A stretch of DNA of 64,000 bases from Flavicella marina (GTDB lineage: Bacteria; Bacteroidota; Bacteroidia; Flavobacteriales; Flavobacteriaceae): positions 308,412-372,411 of the forward strand of contig NZ_VYVA01000004.1 of NCBI RefSeq assembly GCF_009193215.1, written 5' to 3'. Below, in pieces: positions 8,922 through 15,995 of the stretch; the first letter of the stretch is position 1, and the number at the start of each line of letters is the position of its first letter. The notes beneath the pieces were generated by a model. That model was given only the letters and a program-made list of their open reading frames with translations, was not told where the DNA came from and searched no databases. Made by a program: the position numbers and the translations under genes.

Positions 8922-10151
8922 ATGCTAAAAAAAGACCTTTGGACAGAAATCTTCCAAAGCATTAACAAAAATAAACTTAGGAGTATCTTGTCTGGTTTTA
9001 CCATACTTTTTGCAATCTTAATTTTTACGTTATTGTCTGGTATTTCTACAGGACTACAAAACACATTTACTTCATTTTTCGTAGATGATGCTGCAAACAC
9101 TATTTTTATTAGAGCTGGTAGAACTTCAAAACCATATAAAGGTAATAAAAGTGGAAAAAAAATAAACTTCACCAATGCAGAGTACGATTATATTAAAGAG
9201 ACTTATGATGATAAAGTACAATATATTACTGCACGTGTATATAAAAATTTTGTAGGATCGTACAAAGACAAAAAAAACGATTATAAAATTAGGGCTGTAC
9301 ATCCAGATCATCAGTACCTAGAAAACACAAAAGTAACTTATGGAAGATATCTAAATCACAATGATATTGATACTCGACAAAAAAATGTTGTAATCGGTAG
9401 ACTTGTTGTAGAAGATTTGTTTGGAACCATCAACCCTATTGGTAAATACATAAACTTACAAGGAATCGTTTTTAAAGTAATTGGAGTTTTTGAAGATGAT
9501 GGAGGGGAAAATGAAGAACGCCTAATTTATATGCCTGTGACAACAGCGCAAAGTATTTTTTCTAACAAAGATTACATCAATGAAATTAGGTTGACTTATA
9601 ACCCAAAATTAAATTTCAATCAAGCAATTGCTTTTAGCACCAAACTTTCCAAAGATTTCAAAAACAGGTTTTCTGTAGCTCCAAATGATCAACGTGCCAT
9701 TCGAATGGTAAATTATGCAGAAGAAAACAAAAACCTTAGTATGATGTCTATGGTAATAGGCTTAATGGTATTATTTATTGGCTTTGGTAGTCTGATTGCT
9801 GGTATTGTTGGAATTAGCAATATTATGGTTTACATCGTAAAAGAAAGAACGAAAGAACTTGGAATCAGAAAAGTTTTAGGAGCAAAACCCAGTTCCATCG
9901 TTTCACTAATTTTATTAGAATCCATTGTAATCACATCTATTGCTGGTTATATAGGAATGCTAATAGGAATCGGTACTTTGGCTTTAATTGGAAACAGCTT
10001 AGAAGAATATTTTATTACCAACCCAAGTGTCAAAACAGGAACGATAATAAATGCCATGGTTATTTTAATAATAGCAGGTTGCATTGCTGGTTACCTACCT
10101 GCAAAACGTGCCGCCAGAATTAAACCAATCGTTGCTCTAAGAAATGACTAA
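8922..10151 (+). CDS. MacB-type ABC transporter permease (first of two)
   Basis: 409-residue integral inner-membrane protein with the MacB/FtsX topology. One helix (about 20-42) is followed by a periplasmic MacB_PCD-like domain (about 43-275), then three helices (about 275-300, 330-355, 375-400). The conserved FtsX segment IVKERTKELGIRKVLGAKP (about 308-326) is present, and the C-terminus KRAARIKPIVALRND is typical. MacB-type transporters act as mechanotransmitters rather than classical importers, and pass work to a periplasmic adaptor and outer-membrane channel, both encoded downstream. The ATPase is a separate gene here. It overlaps nothing and is 10 bases before the second permease. Confidence 0.92.
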   Translation: MLKKDLWTEIFQSINKNKLRSILSGFTILFAILIFTLLSGISTGLQNTFTSFFVDDAANTIFIRAGRTSKPYKGNKSGKKINFTNAEYDYIKETYDDKVQYITARVYKNFVGSYKDKKNDYKIRAVHPDHQYLENTKVTYGRYLNHNDIDTRQKNVVIGRLVVEDLFGTINPIGKYINLQGIVFKVIGVFEDDGGENEERLIYMPVTTAQSIFSNKDYINEIRLTYNPKLNFNQAIAFSTKLSKDFKNRFSVAPNDQRAIRMVNYAEENKNLSMMSMVIGLMVLFIGFGSLIAGIVGISNIMVYIVKERTKELGIRKVLGAKPSSIVSLILLESIVITSIAGYIGMLIGIGTLALIGNSLEEYFITNPSVKTGTIINAMVILIIAGCIAGYLPAKRAARIKPIVALRND

Positions 10152-10161
10152 ATTTTAAAAA

Positions 10162-11397
10162 ATGAAATTTCTATTTGAAAGTGATACCTGGAAAGAAATT
10201 TACGAAAGTATTCGTAAAAACAAACTACGCACCATTGTAACCATCATAGGTGTTACTTGGGGTATCTTTTTATTGGTTAGTCTATTAGGAGCCGCTAGAG
10301 GAATGGAAAACTCTTTCAACCGACTCTTTGGTGATTTAGCAACCAACAGTGTCTTTATTTGGCGTACCAAAACATCCATGCCTTTTAAAGGCTACCAAGA
10401 AGGGAGACGTGTAGAAATAAAAAGAGCTGATATTCAAAAAATAAAAAATGAAATTGATGGTATTGAATTCATCGTTCCTAGATATTACAGAAACGGTACC
10501 ATTACAAAAAACTTTGAATCCGCTATTTTTTCGGTATATGGAGACTATCCCTTATTAAATAAAGTTCAGAAAAAAAACCTAAGTTACGGTCGTTTTATCA
10601 ATGAAATAGACATCCAAGAAAAGAGAAAAGTTGTTGTAATTTCGGAAGAGGTATACAAACAACTTTTTGACAAAGATGTAAAAGCTGTCGGAGAAAATAT
10701 TTTGATTAACAAAATAAATTTTACTGTTATTGGTGTTTTTAAAAGTGGCCAATTTGATGATGAAAATAGTGTACACATTCCGTTTACTACATTACAACGC
10801 ATGTACAATACAGGAGACACCGTTGGTTGGGTAATGGTCACCGCTAAAAAAGATGCAGATATCAATCAAATTGAAATAGATACTAAATTATTACTTAAAA
10901 ACCTTTGCAAAGTACACCCTAACGATCCAAGAGGATTTGGAAGCTTTAATCTTGGTAAAGAATTTGCTAAAATGATGGGATTTTTAAAAGGAATGCAATT
11001 TTTAACTTGGTTTGTTGGTATTGCCACATTAATTGCAGGTGTATTTGCTATTGGTAATATCTTATTGATTACCGTTAAAGAAAGGACACAAGAAATTGGT
11101 ATTAGAAGAGCACTCGGAGCGACACCTATTGTAATAAAAAGACAAATAATTTTAGAAGCTGTAACTCTTTCTCTTATTGCTGGGATACTCGGAATCATAA
11201 GTGGTGGACTTGTCTTAATCTTAATTGACACCTTATATGGACAAGGAGATGATGCTGTACTGGTAAACGCATCCGTATCCATACCTATAGTTCTTATTGC
11301 CGTTCTAGCATTAACTATACTTGGTACACTAATTGGATTAATTCCTGCTAGTAGAGCTACAAGAATAAAACCTATTGAAGCCTTAAGTGATGAATAA
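10162..11397 (+). CDS. MacB-type ABC transporter permease (second of two)
   Basis: 411-residue paralogue of the preceding permease with the same layout: N-terminal helix (about 24-45), large periplasmic domain (about 46-285), three C-terminal helices. The FtsX motif reads VKERTQEIGIRRALGATP (about 302-319) and the tail is ASRATRIKPIEALSDE. The two proteins are divergent in their periplasmic domains, so a heterodimeric transporter is likely. The gene is in the middle of the five-gene efflux unit, with 15 bases before the ATPase. The substrate is not predictable; antibiotics, peptides or lipoprotein-like cargo are known for the family. Confidence 0.92.
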   Translation: MKFLFESDTWKEIYESIRKNKLRTIVTIIGVTWGIFLLVSLLGAARGMENSFNRLFGDLATNSVFIWRTKTSMPFKGYQEGRRVEIKRADIQKIKNEIDGIEFIVPRYYRNGTITKNFESAIFSVYGDYPLLNKVQKKNLSYGRFINEIDIQEKRKVVVISEEVYKQLFDKDVKAVGENILINKINFTVIGVFKSGQFDDENSVHIPFTTLQRMYNTGDTVGWVMVTAKKDADINQIEIDTKLLLKNLCKVHPNDPRGFGSFNLGKEFAKMMGFLKGMQFLTWFVGIATLIAGVFAIGNILLITVKERTQEIGIRRALGATPIVIKRQIILEAVTLSLIAGILGIISGGLVLILIDTLYGQGDDAVLVNASVSIPIVLIAVLALTILGTLIGLIPASRATRIKPIEALSDE

Positions 11398-11412
11398 AAA
11401 GACTTTTAAACG

Positions 11413-12105
11413 ATGATAAAAATTGAACAACTACATAAATCATATCCTGTTGGAAATGATTCACTACATGTATTAAAGGGACTTGACTTACACATAAAAG
11501 AAGGTGAGTTTATCTCTATTATGGGAGCTTCAGGTTCTGGAAAATCAACACTGCTAAATATTTTGGGACTATTAGATGTTCATGATAGTGGAAAATATTA
11601 TCTCAACCAAGAAGAAATAATAAACCTAGACGAGAAAAAAGGAGCAATTCTTAGAAATAAATTTTTAGGTTTTGTTTTTCAATCATTCAATTTAATTTCA
11701 TACAAAACAGCACTTGAAAATGTTGCACTGCCTTTATATTATAGAGGTATAAAAAAAATAGAACGAGAAAAAACAGCCTTGGAGTATTTAGAAAAAGTTG
11801 GATTAAAAGACTGGGCTACTCACCTACCTAATGAATTATCAGGTGGTCAAAAACAACGTGTAGCCATTGCGAGAGCATTGGTAACAAAACCTAAAGTTAT
11901 TTTAGCTGATGAACCTACCGGAGCCTTGGATTCAAACACCACCAATTCGGTAATGGATATTTTACGTGGTATCAATCAGGAAGGGATGACCATTGTAGTA
12001 ATCACACACGAAGAAGATATAGCTGAGCAAACCCATCGACTGGTTCGATTAAAGGATGGAGTTATTGTAAGCGACGAATTAATGAAACATAACACAAATT
12101 CATAA
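11413..12105 (+). CDS. ABC transporter ATP-binding protein (MacB/LolD type)
   Basis: 230-residue cytoplasmic ATPase. Walker A is GASGSGKSTLLNILG (about 38-52), the Q-loop is FVFQSFNLI, the signature is LSGGQKQRVAIARAL (about 141-155), Walker B is VILADEPTGALDS (about 160-172), and the H-loop is VVITHEED. The DEPTGALD sequence with the QSFNL Q-loop is the MacB/LolD subclass pattern. It energises the two upstream permeases. The gene is 4 bases before the adaptor gene, so expression is probably coupled. Confidence 0.96.
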   Translation: MIKIEQLHKSYPVGNDSLHVLKGLDLHIKEGEFISIMGASGSGKSTLLNILGLLDVHDSGKYYLNQEEIINLDEKKGAILRNKFLGFVFQSFNLISYKTALENVALPLYYRGIKKIEREKTALEYLEKVGLKDWATHLPNELSGGQKQRVAIARALVTKPKVILADEPTGALDSNTTNSVMDILRGINQEGMTIVVITHEEDIAEQTHRLVRLKDGVIVSDELMKHNTNS

Positions 12106-12109
12106 TAGC

Positions 12110-13225
12110 ATGAAAAAAGCAATCAAAATAATTATCGTAATTGTAATTCTTGGTCTATTAGGCGGAGTCTTATACTATTTTAACGAGAAAAACAGCAAAG
12201 CAGCAGTCGATTTTAAAACTGAAAAAGCTTTTATTACCTCAATTGAAAAAAAGTCTGTTGCTACAGGTAAAGTTACTCCCGAAGATGAAACAAATATCAA
12301 ACCTCAAATTTCAGGAATTATAGATCATATTTATGTAGAGGAAGGAAATTTTGTCAAAACAGGAGATTTGATTGCAAAAATTAAAATTATTCCAGATGAA
12401 AAAGCATTGAATAGCGCTCAAGGAAGAGTAAAAAAAGCGGAATTAAATCTAGAAAATGTTAGCATTGATTATAATCGAAATAAAAAATTACTTAAAAAAG
12501 GTGTTGTTTCAATCCAAACCTATAATACTTCTGAATTAAAATATAACCAAGCAAAACAGGAATTTGAAAATGCAAAAAATGATTATCAAATTATCAAAGT
12601 AGGTTCTGCTAATTCTTCTTCTTCTGCCAATACCAATATCAGATCCACGGTTACTGGTACTATTTTGGAAATCCCTGTAAAAGAAGGACATCAAGTCATT
12701 GAAAGTAATAATTTCAATGCAGGTACTACTATTGCAACAATTGCCGATTTGACAAAAATGATTTTTGAAGGTAAAGTTGACGAATCGGAAGTTGGAAAAC
12801 TATCAGAGGGAACACAACTAGAAGTTACAATTGGAGCCTTTGAAAACGTAAAATTCAAAGCGAGATTGAATTTTGTAGCTCCTAAAGGAACAGAAGATCA
12901 AGGTGCGGTATTATTTAAAATAAAAGCAAATCTTACACTAAACGATTCTGTATACGTACGTGCAGGTTATAGCGCAAATGCTGAATTGATACTTGATAAA
13001 AAAACAGATATTCTTGCCATCAAAGAATCTCTTGTTCAATACAACAGAGAAACAGACAAGCCGTTTGTAGAAGTTGAAACCGGAAATCAGAAGTTTGAGA
13101 AAAGAGATATAAAATTAGGAATCTCAGACGGAATCGATGTACAAGTCCTTTCTGGCGTTACTAAGGAGGATAACATAAAAGTTTGGAATAAAGCCTCTAA
13201 AGAAAATAACAAAAAGAATAGATAA
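12110..13225 (+). CDS. Periplasmic adaptor subunit (MacA/HlyD type)
   Basis: 371-residue membrane-fusion protein anchored by one N-terminal helix (about 3-22, with a Gly-rich IVILGLLGGVLYYF). The lipoyl half-motifs are seen around GKVTPEDETNIKPQISG with VEEGNFVKTGDLIAKI (about 52-95) and again at TVTGTILEIPVKEGHQV (about 180-196). The alpha-hairpin lies between them (about 97-160), followed by a beta-barrel and membrane-proximal domain. It bridges the MacB-like permeases to the TolC-like channel encoded next. Its stop is one base before the channel ATG. This is a conventional MacA-like protein without a lipobox. Confidence 0.93.
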   Translation: MKKAIKIIIVIVILGLLGGVLYYFNEKNSKAAVDFKTEKAFITSIEKKSVATGKVTPEDETNIKPQISGIIDHIYVEEGNFVKTGDLIAKIKIIPDEKALNSAQGRVKKAELNLENVSIDYNRNKKLLKKGVVSIQTYNTSELKYNQAKQEFENAKNDYQIIKVGSANSSSSANTNIRSTVTGTILEIPVKEGHQVIESNNFNAGTTIATIADLTKMIFEGKVDESEVGKLSEGTQLEVTIGAFENVKFKARLNFVAPKGTEDQGAVLFKIKANLTLNDSVYVRAGYSANAELILDKKTDILAIKESLVQYNRETDKPFVEVETGNQKFEKRDIKLGISDGIDVQVLSGVTKEDNIKVWNKASKENNKKNR

Positions 13226-13226
13226 C

Positions 13227-14546
13227 ATGAAAAACATTGTACTCATCGGGCTCTTATGTTGTTCTTTTTCAACATTTGCCCAAAAAACCTGGTCTCTAAG
13301 TGATTGTATTTTGTATGCGATTGAAAACAACATTTCAATCAAACAATCAAAATTAGATTTAGAAACCTCAGAAATTGACAAAAGAGGTGCAGTTGGTAAT
13401 TTTTTACCAAACCTTAACTCGAACTTAAGTCACAGCTGGCAAAACGGTCTGACAAGTGGAGCCAATAATGTAAATCTCGTTAGAAGACAGCAGAATTCAA
13501 ATATCGGTATTAGTACTGAGGTTGTATTATACGATGGTTTGAGAAATATTCGTCAATTGCATCGAGCGAACCTAGGGATTTTAGCAAACCAATATCAATT
13601 AGATGACATGAAAGATAATATTACATTAAATATTATCAATGCATATTTGCAAGTAGCATTTAATAAAGAGACACTTAAAACTGTAAAACGACAATTTGAA
13701 ATTAACGAAGCTGAATTTGATAGAAGTAAAGAATTGGCAGCTGCAGGAACTATCCCTCAAGGTGATTTATTAGAATTAGAATCAAACCTTGCTACTCAAT
13801 CACAACAAATTATAAACGCAGAAAATCAAGTGAGAATTGCTCAGATAAACCTGGCCAATATACTTTCAATCGTTGACTATAAATCTTTTAAAATAACAGA
13901 CTCCATAGCAATTACTTCCACAACAATTTTAGAAAAAACTCCGTTTCAAATTTATTTAAAAGCTCTAGAAACAAGAAATGACATCAAAAATGCTGAAGTT
14001 GCAGTGGGAATCAATGAGGATAATTTAAGACTCTCTAAAGGAGTCTACCATCCTACACTTTCTGGAGGATATAATTTTCGAAGCAACTACTACAATGACA
14101 ACATAGACAGACCTACTGAATTGCCACAATTTTGGGATCAATTAAACGATAATAAATCACACAATTTCTATTTGAGTCTTAGGATACCTATTTTTAATAG
14201 ATTACAAAACTCAAATGGTGTAAGACGTTCAAAAGTTAACTTAGAAAAAAGCAAATTAGCCTTAGAGCAAGCCAAAATTGATTTGAAAAGCAAGGTCAAC
14301 CAAAGCTATAACGATGTTTTATCTGCTTTTGCAGTATTTGAAGCTTCAGAAAAAACACTCGCAGCAAGAAAAGAATCCTTTCGATACTCTCAAGAAAAAT
14401 TTGATTTAGGTTTGATGAATTCTTTCGATTATAGTCTCGCCAGATTGCGCTACGAGAATGCCGAAAACGATGTTATAAAATCAAAATACGACTATTTTTT
14501 TAAGGCCAAAGTACTTGAGTTTTATTTCGGGATTCCATTGTATTAG
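13227..14546 (+). CDS. TolC-family outer-membrane efflux channel
   Basis: 439 residues with a signal peptide (about 1-18, ending TFAQ). Two OEP repeats follow the TolC pattern: long alpha-helical segments (about 110-215 and 310-420) with NIINAYLQVAFNKETLKTV and KSKVNQSYNDVLSAFAVFEA, separated by beta-strands. The N-terminal TWSLSDCILYAIENNISI is the usual TolC-family start. It forms the outer-membrane exit of the MacAB-like pump encoded by the four upstream genes. The neighbouring DUF1801 gene begins 2 bases later and is probably at the end of the same transcript. Confidence 0.95.
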   Translation: MKNIVLIGLLCCSFSTFAQKTWSLSDCILYAIENNISIKQSKLDLETSEIDKRGAVGNFLPNLNSNLSHSWQNGLTSGANNVNLVRRQQNSNIGISTEVVLYDGLRNIRQLHRANLGILANQYQLDDMKDNITLNIINAYLQVAFNKETLKTVKRQFEINEAEFDRSKELAAAGTIPQGDLLELESNLATQSQQIINAENQVRIAQINLANILSIVDYKSFKITDSIAITSTTILEKTPFQIYLKALETRNDIKNAEVAVGINEDNLRLSKGVYHPTLSGGYNFRSNYYNDNIDRPTELPQFWDQLNDNKSHNFYLSLRIPIFNRLQNSNGVRRSKVNLEKSKLALEQAKIDLKSKVNQSYNDVLSAFAVFEASEKTLAARKESFRYSQEKFDLGLMNSFDYSLARLRYENAENDVIKSKYDYFFKAKVLEFYFGIPLY

Positions 14547-14548
14547 TT

Positions 14549-14893
14549 ATGAAAGAAAAAATTGAAGCCTATTATTTAAGACAGACAGAACCCAACAAAA
14601 GTTGCTTACTAGCACTAAGAGACATTATTTTAAATTTTGACGATCGAATAACAGAAGAATGGAAATACGGACTACCATCGTATTACTACAAAAAGAAACC
14701 TTTTTGTTATATCTGGAGAGATAACAAAACACATGAACCTTATATTGGTATTGCTAGAGGCTTTAGGATTGACCATCCCGCATTAGTTCAAGGAGACAGA
14801 ACACGGATAAAGATCCTTCCAATAGTCCCTACAAAAGATATCGACATTGAATTGATATACGAAATATTTAATCTGGCAAAAGCAGTTTATTAA
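14549..14893 (+). CDS. DUF1801 (YdhG-like) small protein
   Basis: 114-residue cytoplasmic protein of the YdhG/DUF1801 fold. Hallmarks are EEWKYGLPSYYYKKKPFCYI (about 35-54), GIARG and the C-terminal LIYEIFNLAKAVY. Function is unknown; the fold binds small hydrophobic ligands in some structures. It starts 2 bases after the TolC-like gene and is followed at once by a strong terminator, so it is the last gene of the efflux operon by position, although it may be only a passenger. Confidence 0.85.
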   Translation: MKEKIEAYYLRQTEPNKSCLLALRDIILNFDDRITEEWKYGLPSYYYKKKPFCYIWRDNKTHEPYIGIARGFRIDHPALVQGDRTRIKILPIVPTKDIDIELIYEIFNLAKAVY

Positions 14894-14925
14894 AAAAAGC
14901 CTGAATCTAGATTCAGGCTTTTTTT
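14892..14925. terminator. Bidirectional intrinsic terminator
   Basis: Perfect 34-base palindrome centred on CTAG: A-run, GCCTGAAT, CTAG centre, ATTCAGGC, T-run. It ends the efflux operon on the plus strand and abuts the stop of the 51-residue gene on the minus strand, so it serves both directions. Confidence 0.92.
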
Positions 14926-15081
14926 TTAATTTAAATTTAAATTTAAATCAATCTGATTTTCATTTTTTTTCAAATCAACTACATGAAGTGACTTGGAGTA
15001 ATTTAAAATAAACTCCACCGTTCTGTCGGAAGGTGTCATAGGTTCGTAGGATTTTTCTTTAGTTGAGTAATCTTTTATCAT
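14926..15081 (-). CDS. 51-residue protein encoded directly downstream of an ECF sigma gene
   Basis: A short reading frame with ATG at 15081 and TAA at 14926-14928. It encodes 51 residues that begin MIKDYSTKEKSYEPMTPSDR and continue with a compact helix TVEFILNYSKSLHVV, then a charged tail ending in repeats of Leu-Asn (DLNLNLNLN). There is no signal peptide or membrane span. It starts 51 bases after the sigma-factor stop and its stop abuts a terminator, so the pair is probably one transcript. I believe similar short proteins accompany sigma genes in other flavobacteria, but I cannot check this here. A role as a small sigma-associated regulator is possible but unproven. Confidence 0.7.
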   Translation of the reverse strand: MIKDYSTKEKSYEPMTPSDRTVEFILNYSKSLHVVDLKKNENQIDLNLNLN

Positions 15082-15132
15082 ATAGTAAAATTTAGTAGTT
15101 TCTTTTAAAACGATAAAAAATTAAACTTAGTA

Positions 15133-15717
15133 TCAATTGGTTAAAATAATTTCTTTTTTATCTACCAATTTTCTCAAATTAATGAGTGCATATCGCATTC
15201 TACCCAACACCGTATTGATACTTACATCTGTTTGCTCAGAAATCTCTTTAAAACTTAATTCACGATAAATTCGCATATTTAATACCTCTCGCTGATCAGA
15301 TGGTAAAAATTGAATTAAGCCAGTTATTTGATTGTATAACTGTTCTTGCATAATAGAGGATTCTATATTCTTGGTATCATCTTGTAATACTGAGAAAATG
15401 TCAAATTCATCTGTTCTGTTGAATTTCGGCAATCGATTTGACTTTCTAAAATAATCAATCACCAAATTATGAGCTATACGCATCACCCATGGCAAGAACT
15501 TACCTTCATCGTTATACTTTCCTCGTTTTAAAGTTTGAATTACTTTGATAAACGTATCTTGAAATATGTCTTCTGCTAATTGTGTGTCAGTCACTTTAGA
15601 GTAAATAAACCCAAACAATTTTTGTTTGTGTTTTTGAATTAATACCTCTAGAGACTTTTCATCTCCATCTATATAATTACTTACTAAAACGCTGTCAGAT
15701 TGGTTTCTCATCTGCAT
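15133..15717 (-). CDS. ECF RNA polymerase sigma factor
   Basis: 194-residue sigma-70 family protein of the extracytoplasmic-function group. Region 2 (about 20-90) includes EDIFQDTFIKVIQTL and LPWVMRIAHNLVIDYFRK, the core-binding and -10-recognition helices. Region 4 (about 130-185) has LPSDQREVLNMRIYRELSFKEIS followed by TDVSINTVLGRMRYALINLR, the helix-turn-helix for -35 binding. No anti-sigma factor with a membrane span is adjacent; the only close gene is the 51-residue protein downstream. Two ATGs two codons apart are both possible starts. The 278-base gap upstream towards uvrA holds no further gene that I can support. Confidence 0.93.
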   Translation of the reverse strand: MQMRNQSDSVLVSNYIDGDEKSLEVLIQKHKQKLFGFIYSKVTDTQLAEDIFQDTFIKVIQTLKRGKYNDEGKFLPWVMRIAHNLVIDYFRKSNRLPKFNRTDEFDIFSVLQDDTKNIESSIMQEQLYNQITGLIQFLPSDQREVLNMRIYRELSFKEISEQTDVSINTVLGRMRYALINLRKLVDKKEIILTN

Positions 15718-15961
15718 AATAATCCTCTTTTTATATTCGCTAGGTTCAACAAATATGTATTAAAAAAAAGTAGTTTTATTCTATATGCAGTTGATTTTGT
15801 GGTTATAATAAGTAACAAATATTGCATAATAATATGTTAAGAGCAAGAAATTTTAAATGTTTTTTTGAAAAATTAACATTTGTAAAAGTAATTTTTAATG
15901 ATATCATGCGTTGAAACCCTCCTAAAACTTGTCCCAAAGTCAACCCATTTTTTAATAAGTA

Positions 15962-15989
15962 TTGATTAATTTTACAGTTCATATTTTCG
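15962..15989 (+). promoter_or_regulatory. Likely promoter of uvrA
   Basis: TTG at 15962-15964, 17-base spacer and TATTTTCG at 15982-15989, close to TAnnTTTG, only 6 bases before the uvrA ATG. The short distance implies a leaderless or nearly leaderless mRNA. Confidence 0.5.
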
Positions 15990-15995
15990 ACACAC

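Noticed and set aside
15880..15895. ATTAACATTTGTAAAA before uvrA, similar to the MarR palindrome
   Set aside because: Only 12 of 16 positions match the palindrome and one arm is broken, so I do not count it as a third site.
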